Positions 30,741-38,509 of a DNA stretch of 64,000 nucleotides are shown in pieces. The translations under genes were made by a program, and so were the position numbers. Location of the stretch: contig NZ_CP029194.1 of NCBI RefSeq assembly GCF_008642375.1, positions 4,464,001-4,528,000 on the forward strand, read 5' to 3'. The notes under the pieces are model-generated. The model worked only from the letters and a program-made list of their open reading frames with translations. It had not been told where the DNA came from and did no database searches. The stretch is from Streptomyces venezuelae. Its GTDB lineage: Bacteria > Actinomycetota > Actinomycetes > Streptomycetales > Streptomycetaceae. Numbering within the stretch: position 1 is the first letter of the stretch; each line of letters begins with the position of its first letter.

Positions 30741-31486
30741 CCGTCTACTTCATCGGCGCGGGCCCGGGCGCGGCCGACCTGATCACCGTGCGCGGCGCCC
30801 GGACCCTCGCGAAGTGCGGGGTCTGCCTCTACGCCGGCTCCCTCGTCCCCACCGAGCTGCTCGCCGAGTGCCCGCCGGACGCGACGCTGATCGACACGGC
30901 CCAGCTCGACCTGGACCGGATCGTCGCCGAGATCGCCGCCGCCCACGAGGCCGGCCAGGACGTGGCCCGCCTCCACTCCGGCGACCCGTCGGTCTTCAGC
31001 GCGGTGGCGGAGCAGATGCGGCGGCTCGACGCGCTGGACATCCCGTACGAGGTCGTGCCGGGCGTTCCGGCGTTCGCGGCGGCGGCGGCCGCGCTCAAGC
31101 GGGAACTGACCGTGCCGACCGTCGGCCAGACGGTCATCCTCACCCGGATCGCCCAGCAGGCCACCCCGATGCCCGAGGGCGAGGACCTCGCGACGCTCGG
31201 CCGCAGCGGCGCCCTGCTCGTCCTCCACCTGGGCGCCCGCTACGTCGACCGGATCGTCTCCGAGCTGGTCCCCCACTACGGCGCGGACTGCCCGGCCGCC
31301 GTCGTCGCGATGGCCAGCCGCCCGGACGAGCTCGTCCTGCGGGGCACCCTCGACGACATCGCGGACCAGGTGAAGACGGCGGGGATCACGAAGACGGCCG
31401 TCATCATCGTGGGCCGCACGCTCGCGGCCTCGGAGTTCCGCGACAGCCACCTGTACGACCCGGCGCGGGAGCGGCACGTCTGCTGA
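30737..31486 (+). CDS. cobM: Precorrin-4 C11-methyltransferase, CobM/CbiF
   Basis: 249-residue SAM-dependent tetrapyrrole methylase acting at C11 of the corrin ring. Family features: VYFIGAGPGAADLITVRGARTL, LYAGSLVPTELL, RLHSGDPSVFSAV, YEVVPGVPAFAAAAAALKRELTVP. CAGGAGA precedes the ATG, which overlaps the cobL stop. A 25-bp perfect hairpin follows the stop and ends the cobLM message. Confidence 0.95.
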   Translation: MTVYFIGAGPGAADLITVRGARTLAKCGVCLYAGSLVPTELLAECPPDATLIDTAQLDLDRIVAEIAAAHEAGQDVARLHSGDPSVFSAVAEQMRRLDALDIPYEVVPGVPAFAAAAAALKRELTVPTVGQTVILTRIAQQATPMPEGEDLATLGRSGALLVLHLGARYVDRIVSELVPHYGADCPAAVVAMASRPDELVLRGTLDDIADQVKTAGITKTAVIIVGRTLAASEFRDSHLYDPARERHVC

Positions 31487-31499
31487 GCCGTCCGCGTCA

Positions 31500-31558
31500 C
31501 ACGACATGCGGCGGGGCCCCGGGGGAGTCCGATCCCCGGGGCCCCGCCGCATGTCGTG
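31500..31558. terminator. Bidirectional terminator with perfect 25-bp stem
   Basis: A perfect inverted repeat, left arm 31500-31524 and right arm 31534-31558 (arm starts CACGACATGCGGCGGGG), with a 9-nt loop. It lies 13 bp after the cobM stop and 6 bp after the convergent bL37 stop, so it can end both transcripts. Confidence 0.85.
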
Positions 31559-31564
31559 CTGTGC

Positions 31565-31639
31565 TCAGGCGTTCGGCCGCTTGCCGTGGTTCGCCTTCTT
31601 CTTCTTGCGGGCCCGCTTCTTGTTGCCGCGCTTCGCCAT
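31565..31639 (-). CDS. Large-subunit ribosomal protein bL37
   Basis: A 24-residue, strongly basic protein (MAKRGNKKRARKKKK followed by ANHGKRPNA). Its ANHGKRPN ending and overall length match the small actinobacterial ribosomal protein bL37 known from mycobacterial ribosome structures. AAAGGGAGG is 6 nt before the ATG. It lies antisense to, and convergent with, cobM. The family assignment is from memory of the motif. Confidence 0.8.
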   Translation of the reverse strand: MAKRGNKKRARKKKKANHGKRPNA

Positions 31640-31734
31640 GGGGATGCCTCCCTTTCGGTGGGGGTTCCTGCGCTGTCGAGCCTAGGTTCGGGGCCGGGGG
31701 CCCGCATGTCGGTGCCACGGTCTTGAATGGACCC

Positions 31735-32412
31735 GTGACCGTCTACGACGTCGCCCGGGCGCTGCCGGGCATCGAGGAACTGCGCGACCACAGCCGAGGG
31801 CTCGCGATGCTGGAGGCCGTGCTCTGCCCGGAGTGGGAGAGCCGGTACTACTCCTTCGACGCGCACTGGTCGGAGAGCGAGCAGCTGGCGTCGATGAAGG
31901 ACGGCCAGGGCGACGAGTACACGATCGTCCTCTCGCCGGCGGGGGCGTTCGTCCGCGTCTTCGCGCACGAGTCGATGCTGAGCCCGTTCGGGGAGCTCGC
32001 GGACGGGCAGACCTGGCCCGGGGTGCTCGACGGCGTCCCGGAGGCCTTCCGGGAGTACCTGACGGAGCCCGCCTTCACGGACGAGGACGGGGTGCACGTG
32101 ACCACCGCCTGCCTGTGGCGCGAGACCGCGGACGGCACCTGGCACACCGGCCGGGTCGAGTTCCCCGACGCGGGCGACGACCGCGACGACCCGGACGGCT
32201 CCGGCCGCCTGCTCCACCTGCTCGTGGACCGCTCGGCGGAGGCGTACGCGGAGTTCGCCTCGGACTACTACGAGACCGAGGTCGACCTGGAGGCCGTACG
32301 GCACGTCCTGGCGCTGCGCCCGCTGACGGCGGAGGTCGTGGCGGCCCTCAACCCGGGCGTGACGCTCGCCGCCCTGGCCGAGGACGTCGCGGAGACCGGC
32401 TACCCGGCCTGA
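31735..32412 (+). CDS. Hypothetical acidic protein, conserved-looking
   Basis: 225-residue soluble acidic protein of unrecognised family: VYDVARALPGIEELRDHSRGLAMLEAVLCPEWESRYYSF, then a beta-rich part and a helical C-terminus (HVLALRPLTAEVVAALNPGVTL). The wording EFASDYYETEVDLEAVRHVLALRPLT recalls SMI1/immunity-like or DUF-type cytosolic proteins, without certainty. GTG 31735 is chosen; a TTG at 31723 is possible. Ends 13 bp inside the convergent GNAT gene. Confidence 0.72.
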   Translation: MTVYDVARALPGIEELRDHSRGLAMLEAVLCPEWESRYYSFDAHWSESEQLASMKDGQGDEYTIVLSPAGAFVRVFAHESMLSPFGELADGQTWPGVLDGVPEAFREYLTEPAFTDEDGVHVTTACLWRETADGTWHTGRVEFPDAGDDRDDPDGSGRLLHLLVDRSAEAYAEFASDYYETEVDLEAVRHVLALRPLTAEVVAALNPGVTLAALAEDVAETGYPA

Positions 32413-32960
32413 GCCGCGGCCGGCCACTCCGGCGCCAGCACCGACATCACCGTCGCGTCCACCCGCTCGCCCTCCCAGAGCAGGGCGCCCCGCAGGACGC
32501 CCTCCGCCGTGAAGCCGGCCTTCTCGTAGGCGCGGCGGGCGCGGGCGTTGAAGGCGTACACCTCCAGGTGGATGCGGTAGAGGCCGAGCGCCTTGAAGCC
32601 GTGGCCGACGATCAGGCGGGTCGCCTCCGTGCCGAGGCCCCGGCCGACCGCGTCCGGGACGAAGACGATGCGGAAGGAGCAGCTCTCGTTCTGCTCGTCC
32701 CACTCGTTGAGCACGACCTCGCCGACGACCCGGCCCGTCGCCCGCTCGACGACGGCGAGGTCGAGCCGGTCGTCCTGGGCGCCCCGGGAGCCGTACCACT
32801 TGCGCAGCGCCGGTTCGTCGAAGCGCGTGTGGTTCCCGGTCAGCCGGGAGATCTCCGCGTCGTCGAAGAGCGGCAGCAGCGCGGGTACGTCGTCCTCGGT
32901 GAGGGGACGGAGGATCACCAGGTCACCGGTGAGGGTGGGCTTGTGCGAGAAGACGGTCAT
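32400..32960 (-). CDS. GNAT-family N-acetyltransferase (RimJ-like)
   Basis: 186 residues with the GNAT fold: LVILRPLTEDDVPALLPLF, FRIVFVPDAVGRGLGTEATRLIVGHGFKALGLYRIHLEVYAFNARARRAYEKAGF (acetyl-CoA loop GRGLGTEA). Close to RimJ/RimL-type protein or small-molecule acetyltransferases; substrate unknown. Follows cbiD on the same strand after 61 bp. Confidence 0.9.
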   Translation of the reverse strand: MTVFSHKPTLTGDLVILRPLTEDDVPALLPLFDDAEISRLTGNHTRFDEPALRKWYGSRGAQDDRLDLAVVERATGRVVGEVVLNEWDEQNESCSFRIVFVPDAVGRGLGTEATRLIVGHGFKALGLYRIHLEVYAFNARARRAYEKAGFTAEGVLRGALLWEGERVDATVMSVLAPEWPAAAQAG

Positions 32961-33002
32961 CCCCGGATTCTCGGTGGCGGTACGCGGCCCTGTCGCGGCG
33001 AT

Positions 33003-33040
33003 TTACGTGCTGCCCGCGCCGTTACGTGCTCCCTGCGCCG
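33003..33040. repeat. Imperfect 19-bp tandem duplication at the cbiD 3' end
   Basis: A 19-bp unit starting TTACGTGCT is present at 33003-33021 and 33022-33040 with two differences. The cbiD stop codon (33022-33024) lies at the junction, so the duplicated piece is now downstream non-coding DNA. Confidence 0.8.
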
Positions 33041-34173
33041 CCCGCGCCGCCTGCCGAGGGGCCGCGTGCCTCCGACCGCCCCACGACCGTGCCCGCGCGG
33101 TCGATGCAGATCACGTCGACCGCGACCGGCGCGCCGCGCAGCACCGCGAGGGCCTCGTCGCGGGCGCGGGCGGCGACGAGGTCGCCCAGGGGGACGTCGG
33201 CGGCCTCGCAGAGGCGGAGGGCGGCGAGGCCCGTGTTCGCGGCGGCGATCTCCTCCGCGAGGGCCTCGGACGCGCCTCCCGTGCGGGCCAGGTCCGCGAG
33301 GAAGCCCTTGTCGACCTGGGAGCGGGCCGAGTGCAGGTCGAGATGGCCCGCGGCCAGCTTGGAGAGCTTGGCGAAGCCGCCGCAGACCGTCAGCCGGTCC
33401 ACGGGGTGGCGGCGGATGTACTTGAGGACCGCACCGGCGAAGTCGCCCATGTCGAGGAGGGCGATCTCCGGCAGGTCGTAGATCTCCCCGACCGTCCGCT
33501 CGGAGGTGGAGCCCGTGCACCCGGCGACGTGCGTGAGGCCGCCCGCGCGGGCCACGTCCACGCCGCGGCGGATGGAGTCGATCCAGGCCGAGCAGGAGTA
33601 CGGGACGACGACACCGGTCGTGCCGAGGATCGACAGGCCGCCGAGGATGCCGATCCGGGGGTTCCAGGTGGAGCGGGCGATCTCGGCGCCGTTGTCGACG
33701 GAGACGGTGATCTCGACGTCGCCGGGGGCGCCGTGCGCGGCGGCGACCGCCGCGACGTGCTCCCGCATGAGCTTCCGGGGCACGGGGTTGATCGCCGGCT
33801 CGCCGACCTCCAGCGGGAGGCCCGGGAGGGTGACCGTGCCGACGCCGTCGCCGGCGCGGAAGACGACGCCGGAGCCGGGCGGCAGGAGCCGTACCGTCGA
33901 GCGGATCACGGCGCCGTGGGTGACGTCGGGGTCGTCGCCGGCGTCCTTGACCACGGCGGCCATGGCGGTGGCGCCCTCCAGCGACTCGGCCGTCAGCGCG
34001 AACGCCGGGGTCTGCCCCTTCGGCAGCGTGATCGTCACGGGGTCCGGGAAGTCGCCGGTGAGGAGCGCGGTGTACGCGGCGGTCGTCGCCGCCGTCGCGC
34101 AGGCACCGGTCGTCCACCCGGGGCGCAGACCGGTGTGCTTGAGTTGGGCCTCGCGCCCGCCGCCCGACGTCAC
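33022..34173 (-). CDS. cbiD: Cobalt-precorrin-5B C1-methyltransferase, CbiD
   Basis: 383-residue SAM-dependent enzyme for ring contraction-linked C1 methylation. CbiD features: GLRPGWTTGACATAATTAAY, FVVDAG-type region VVKDAGDDPDVTHGA, INPVPRKLMREHV, ISVDNG-type TVSVDNGAEIA, ILGGLSILGTTGVV, GFAKLSKLAAGHLDLHS. The C-terminal 15 residues are Gly/Ala-rich. The GTG start at 34173 has AGGAG 7 nt upstream. Divergent from cobK with only 12 bp between the start codons. Confidence 0.95.
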   Translation of the reverse strand: MTSGGGREAQLKHTGLRPGWTTGACATAATTAAYTALLTGDFPDPVTITLPKGQTPAFALTAESLEGATAMAAVVKDAGDDPDVTHGAVIRSTVRLLPPGSGVVFRAGDGVGTVTLPGLPLEVGEPAINPVPRKLMREHVAAVAAAHGAPGDVEITVSVDNGAEIARSTWNPRIGILGGLSILGTTGVVVPYSCSAWIDSIRRGVDVARAGGLTHVAGCTGSTSERTVGEIYDLPEIALLDMGDFAGAVLKYIRRHPVDRLTVCGGFAKLSKLAAGHLDLHSARSQVDKGFLADLARTGGASEALAEEIAAANTGLAALRLCEAADVPLGDLVAARARDEALAVLRGAPVAVDVICIDRAGTVVGRSEARGPSAGGAGGAGST

Positions 34174-34185
34174 GAAGAGGCTCCT

Positions 34186-34911
34186 GTGCACATACTCATT
34201 CTCGGCGGGACCACCGAGGCCCGCGCGCTCGCGGGTCTGCTCCACGGGACGGTCCGCGTGACCAGCTCCCTCGCGGGGCGGGTGGCGAGCCCCCGGCTGC
34301 CGGCCGGCGAGGTCCGGATCGGCGGCTTCGGCGGGGCGGAGGGGCTCGCGGAGTGGCTGCGGGAGCACGCCGTGGACGCGGTCATCGACGCCACCCATCC
34401 TTTCGCCGAGCGGATCAGCTTCAACGCGGCCGGGGCGGCCGCCACCGCCCATGTTCCCCTGCTGGCCCTGCGCCGCCCCGGCTGGGTCCCGGTGGACGGC
34501 GACCGCTGGGTGTCCGTGCCGTCCCTCGACGCGGCGGCCGGAGCCCTGGACGGCCTCGGCGGCCGGGTCTTCCTGACGACGGGCCGCCTGGGCCTCGCCA
34601 CCTTCGCGGACCGCCCGGAGTGGTTCCTGGTCCGCTCGGTCGACGCCCCCGACGCGCCGATGCCGGCCCGCACCGAACTCCTCCTGGCCCGGGGCCCGTT
34701 CACGCTGGACGACGAACGCGAGCTCCTCGCCCGCCACCGGATCGACGTCCTGGTGACGAAGGACAGCGGCGCCGCGGCGACCGCCCCGAAACTGACCGCG
34801 GCCCGCGAGGCGGGTATCCCGGTCGTGGTGGTCCACCGCCCCCCGGTCCCGGAGGGCGTCCCGGTGGCGGTGACCCCGGAGGAGGCCGCCGCCTGGGCGC
34901 TGCGGGGTTAG
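34186..34911 (+). CDS. cobK: Precorrin-6A reductase, CobK
   Basis: 241-residue NADPH-dependent reductase of the macrocycle: HILILGGTTEARALAGLL at the N-terminus, DAVIDATHPFAERIS, FLTTGRLGLATFADRPEWFLVRSVD and DVLVTKDSGAAATAPKLTAARE near the end, all typical. The GTG start at 34186 has GAAGAGG upstream. Its stop overlaps the stop of the convergent FN3 gene (TTAG). Confidence 0.94.
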   Translation: MHILILGGTTEARALAGLLHGTVRVTSSLAGRVASPRLPAGEVRIGGFGGAEGLAEWLREHAVDAVIDATHPFAERISFNAAGAAATAHVPLLALRRPGWVPVDGDRWVSVPSLDAAAGALDGLGGRVFLTTGRLGLATFADRPEWFLVRSVDAPDAPMPARTELLLARGPFTLDDERELLARHRIDVLVTKDSGAAATAPKLTAAREAGIPVVVVHRPPVPEGVPVAVTPEEAAAWALRG

Positions 34912-36320
34912 CCGGCCTCGGGAGTGCCGAGTTCGGTGACCTCGACCCAGTTCATGGCCGGGTCCATCGCGCCCATCTCGTTGTTCCACGTGTCCACCGC
35001 GACCACGCCGTAGAGCACGTTCTCGCCGTCGGGCGTGCTTTCGTGGAGGTAGGACGAGTCCTCGGGGCCGAGATACTCGCCCAGCTTGTAGGCGATCCAC
35101 CCCGTCTCGCCCTCGCCGTTGTCGTACCACTCGGCCTTGTAGACCCGGTAGTACTTGACGTCCGGCTCGGGGCTCGGTGTCCACTCCAGGAACACACCGT
35201 CCTCGCGCGGGGTCGCCTTCAGGCCGGTGACCGGCGCCGGGGCGACGCGGTCGCCGGACGTCGTGAACGAGGCCGCCGCTGCGGCGGAGGCGTTGCCCGC
35301 GCGGTCCACGGCCCTGACCGTGAAGTGGTACGTCGTGCCGTAGTCGCCCCAGGGGTGGACGTACCGCGTGTCGGTGACCGTGTCGGCGAGGACGCCGTCG
35401 ACGTAGACGCGGTACGCGGCCACGTCCGTCGCGGAGGGCGCGGTCCAGGTGAGGACGGCGTCCCCGGTGTAGTCCGGGACGGCCTTCAGCCCGGTCGGCG
35501 CGCCCGGAGCCGTACGGTCCACGGACGTGATCGGCAGGTCGACGGTGCCGACGGACTCGTTGCCCGCCTTGTCCACGGCGCGGATCTCGTAGGCGTACGC
35601 CTGGCCGGTCGGCGGGGGGCTGTTGGTGAAGGTGGTCGTGGTGAGCGGGGTCGTCGTGCCGCCGACGCGGGACCAGGACGTGGTGCCGGTGAGGCGCCGG
35701 TAGACGCGGTAACCGGCGAGGTCCATCTCCTTGTTGGCCGTCCAGCGCGCGGTGACCTTGTTGAGGGTCTTGTCGTACGCGACCGTGAAGCCGGCCGGTG
35801 CGAGCGGCCGCACCTTGTCGACCGTCGCCGAAGTGCGGGGCGTGTAGGCGAACTTGACGTTCGCCGCGCCCGTCCAGGTCGCGTAGTGCACGACGATCGT
35901 GTGGCGGCCGGACGGGACGGTCAGGTCGAGCGTCTTCTTCTGGGTGGTGGCGTTGTTCTTCCAGAGGTCGATCTTGCGGACGCCGTCGAGGCTGACGCGG
36001 ACGCCGTCCTGCGCTTCCGCGGTGAACGTGAAGGGGCCGCCGGAGCCGAAGTCGCGGGTGAGGGTCCAGCGGACGCCGAAGTTGTCCTTGGGCAGCGTGG
36101 TGACGGCCGGGTCGCCGAGGCCGTAGTTCTCGGCGATGACGCTGTCGCAGGTGGTCAGCTTGGGCGTGCCCGTGAGGGTGGTGTTGGCGTAGTAGTCCGC
36201 CTTCCACAGAGGGGACGCGCAGGTGACGGCCGCTGCGGCCGGGGTGGCGGTCAGGAGGCCGCCGGATGCGACGAGGGCGGCCGTGGTGACCAGCGCGCTC
36301 AGTCGGGTACGAGTGATCAC
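34908..36320 (-). CDS. Secreted PA14 / fibronectin type III repeat protein
   Basis: 470 residues. A Sec signal peptide (RTRLSALVTTAALVASGGLLTATPAAAA) is followed by a PA14-like domain (about 35-145: WKADYYANTTLTG, FGVRWTLTRDFGSGGPFTFTAEAQDGVRV) and three FN3 repeats (about 150-245, 250-345, 350-465). No catalytic domain is seen, so it may bind polysaccharide or cell-wall material. GTG 36320 is the likely start, with GAAAGGG about 11 nt upstream. Confidence 0.88.
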   Translation of the reverse strand: MITRTRLSALVTTAALVASGGLLTATPAAAAVTCASPLWKADYYANTTLTGTPKLTTCDSVIAENYGLGDPAVTTLPKDNFGVRWTLTRDFGSGGPFTFTAEAQDGVRVSLDGVRKIDLWKNNATTQKKTLDLTVPSGRHTIVVHYATWTGAANVKFAYTPRTSATVDKVRPLAPAGFTVAYDKTLNKVTARWTANKEMDLAGYRVYRRLTGTTSWSRVGGTTTPLTTTTFTNSPPPTGQAYAYEIRAVDKAGNESVGTVDLPITSVDRTAPGAPTGLKAVPDYTGDAVLTWTAPSATDVAAYRVYVDGVLADTVTDTRYVHPWGDYGTTYHFTVRAVDRAGNASAAAAASFTTSGDRVAPAPVTGLKATPREDGVFLEWTPSPEPDVKYYRVYKAEWYDNGEGETGWIAYKLGEYLGPEDSSYLHESTPDGENVLYGVVAVDTWNNEMGAMDPAMNWVEVTELGTPEAG

Positions 36321-36488
36321 GAAGTGTGGGGCCCTTTCCGGACCTGCGGGGAACGCGGGAAACACGGGGGTAAGACGATGCGTGGGGGGAAGGGCGGTGC
36401 GGGTGGGGCCGGTGTTCCGCCGGAGGCGCACTCTACCGGCGGGTCCCTTCCGCGCGACAGGGGATTCGGCCCGGCGTTCAATGGAGGG

Positions 36489-38036
36489 GTGAGTACGGTC
36501 CGCTGGCTGGTCACAGCGGGGCTCGTGGCGCTCCTGGGCGCCGCTCCGAGCCCCTCGCCCACCCCTGACCCGCCGCCTCCGCAACCGCCTCCCGTGCTCG
36601 ACCGGGCGGACGTGGACCGGGCGGTCGGCAGGCTCGACGCCACCGTGGCCGAGCTGATGAAGCGGACCGGAGTGCCGGGGGTGTCCGTCGCCGTCGTGTA
36701 CGAGGACAAGGTCGTCCACCTCAAGGGGTACGGGGTGCGCGAGGTCGGCAAGGACGCCCGGATCGACGCCGACACCGTCTTCCAGCTGGCCTCCGTCTCC
36801 AAGCCGATCGCCTCGACCGTCGTCGCCGGGGCCGTCGGTGTCGAGGGATGGCAGCGGGCCGTCTCCCCCGAACTGCCCGAGTTCCGGCTGAAGGACCCGT
36901 GGGTGAGCTCCCATGCGACCGTCGCCGACCTGTTCTCGCACCGCAGCGGCCTGCCCGACCACGCGGGCGACCTCCTGGAGGACCTCGGCTACGACCAGGC
37001 GTACATCCTCTCCCACCTGCGGTACGAGCCCCTCGCTCCGTTCCGCGCGAGCTACGCGTACACCAACTTCGGTCTGACGGCGGCCGCCGAGGCCGTCGCC
37101 GCCGAGAAGAACGTGCCGTGGGAGAAGCTCGCCGAGGACACCCTCTACAAGCCCGCCGGGATGAACGACACCAGCTCCCGCTTCGAGGACTTCGCCTCCA
37201 ACCCCGACCGGGCCCACGGCCACGTCGAGATGCCCGACGGGACCTGGAAGCCGCGGTACGTCCGCGACCCCGACGCCCAGTCACCGGCCGGCGGCGTCAG
37301 CTCCTCCGCCCGCGACATGGCGGTCTGGCTGCGGCTCCAGCTGGCGAACGGCGAGCTCGACGGCCGCCGGATCATCGCCGAGGACGCCCTGACCCTCACC
37401 CACCACCCCGAGGCCGTCGCCTCCCCGCCCCGCGCCCCGGCCGGCCGCACCGGCTTCTACGGCCTCGGCTGGAACGTGTCGTACGACGACGAGGGCCGGC
37501 TGCGCCTCTCGCACACCGGCGCGTTCGCGCTCGGCGCGCACACCAACGTCACGATGCTGCCGGGCGAGCAGCTCGGGATCGTCGTCCTCACCAACGGGGC
37601 GCCGGCCGGTGTCGCGGACACCGTCGCCCTCGACTTCTTCGACGTCGCGCAGACCGGCGAGCCCAGCCGGGACTGGCTGCCGCTCGTCGACGCGCTCTAC
37701 GAACAGGAGGCGGACGCCGGGAAGTCCACGACGGACTTCGCGAAGCCGCCCGCCGACCCCGCCCCCGCGAAGGCCGCCGGCGCCTACACCGGCACGTACG
37801 CCAACGACTACTACGGCAGGCTGACGGTGGCCGAGGAGGACGGCGGCCTGGTCCTGCGGCTGGGGCCGGAACCCCAGACGTACCGGCTCACGCACTACGA
37901 CGGCGACACGTTCAGCTTCCCGACGCGCGGGGAGAACGCCGTCGGCCCGACCGCCGTCACGTTCTCCCCGGACGGGAAGACCGTCCGCGTCGAGTACCTG
38001 GACCAGGAGGGCCTCGGCACCTTCACCCGCGACTGA
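36489..38036 (+). CDS. Secreted beta-lactamase-family serine hydrolase
   Basis: 515 residues. After a signal peptide and Pro-rich stretch (PSPSPTPDPPPPQPPP), the class-C beta-lactamase/penicillin-binding fold shows SxxK in FQLASVSKPIAS, YxN in YAYTNFGLTAAAE and an HTG-type motif in LSHTGAFALG. A C-terminal lipocalin-like beta domain (about 420-515: YTGTYANDYYGRLTV) is common in esterase/D-aminopeptidase relatives. GTG 36489 follows GGAGGGGT closely. Substrate unknown. Divergent from the FN3 gene. Confidence 0.88.
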   Translation: MSTVRWLVTAGLVALLGAAPSPSPTPDPPPPQPPPVLDRADVDRAVGRLDATVAELMKRTGVPGVSVAVVYEDKVVHLKGYGVREVGKDARIDADTVFQLASVSKPIASTVVAGAVGVEGWQRAVSPELPEFRLKDPWVSSHATVADLFSHRSGLPDHAGDLLEDLGYDQAYILSHLRYEPLAPFRASYAYTNFGLTAAAEAVAAEKNVPWEKLAEDTLYKPAGMNDTSSRFEDFASNPDRAHGHVEMPDGTWKPRYVRDPDAQSPAGGVSSSARDMAVWLRLQLANGELDGRRIIAEDALTLTHHPEAVASPPRAPAGRTGFYGLGWNVSYDDEGRLRLSHTGAFALGAHTNVTMLPGEQLGIVVLTNGAPAGVADTVALDFFDVAQTGEPSRDWLPLVDALYEQEADAGKSTTDFAKPPADPAPAKAAGAYTGTYANDYYGRLTVAEEDGGLVLRLGPEPQTYRLTHYDGDTFSFPTRGENAVGPTAVTFSPDGKTVRVEYLDQEGLGTFTRD

Positions 38037-38076
38037 CCCCAAGAGACGGCGGTTCGGGTGCAGTTGCGAACGTTTT

Positions 38077-38098
38077 CACCGCACTGCCCCATGCGGTG
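38077..38098 (+). terminator. Hairpin after the serine hydrolase gene
   Basis: CACCGCA and TGCGGTG form a 7-bp stem with an 8-nt loop, 40 bp after the stop codon; no T-run. A candidate promoter for the next operon (TTGATC at 38129, CTAGTC at 38153) follows. Confidence 0.45.
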
Positions 38099-38202
38099 AG
38101 CGGGCAGATCACAGTTTCGTCTTTGCTCTTGATCACGGCCGGGTGGGGTCGGCTAGTCTCGCCCGGGTATCGGAAGCACGGCGTGCGCATCGGGGGACAC
38201 AC

Positions 38203-38502
38203 GTGGGTTGGGATCTCAACGTCTCGGCGGGGGAACTGCGGGCTTCGGCTGGCGCCGCGGACGCTCTGGCGGTGGACCTGCAGGAGCCGCTGCGCAAGGC
38301 GGGCGCCGATCTGGCGTCGGCCGCCGCGGCCTTCGGGCCGTGGAGCGTGGGCCCGCGCATGTCGCAGACGGGCGAGGGCTGGGGCACGGCCCTGGAGACC
38401 CTGCGGGGCAGGCTCTCCGAGCACGCCCAGGGCATGCGTCATCTCGCCGACGGGCGCGACGTCATGGAGCAGGACGTCATCTCCTGCTTCCAGGGCTGGT
38501 GA
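38203..38502 (+). CDS. WXG100-like small helical protein
   Basis: 99 residues, predicted to be two long helices with a central turn (AAAAFGPWSVGPRM) and a hydrophobic end (DVISCFQGW). Length, Trp-containing turn and position immediately before a DUF1023 hydrolase suggest a WXG100/EsxA-like or T7SS-associated protein, though a strict WxG is not present. GTG 38203 has GGGGGA 6 nt upstream. The next gene begins 7 bp after its stop. Confidence 0.65.
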   Translation: MGWDLNVSAGELRASAGAADALAVDLQEPLRKAGADLASAAAAFGPWSVGPRMSQTGEGWGTALETLRGRLSEHAQGMRHLADGRDVMEQDVISCFQGW

Positions 38503-38509
38503 CGGCGCA

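Noticed and set aside
31500..31558. Insertion-sequence end or attachment site
   Set aside because: The inverted repeat is a single compact hairpin with a 9-nt loop between convergent genes; no transposase or direct target repeat nearby.
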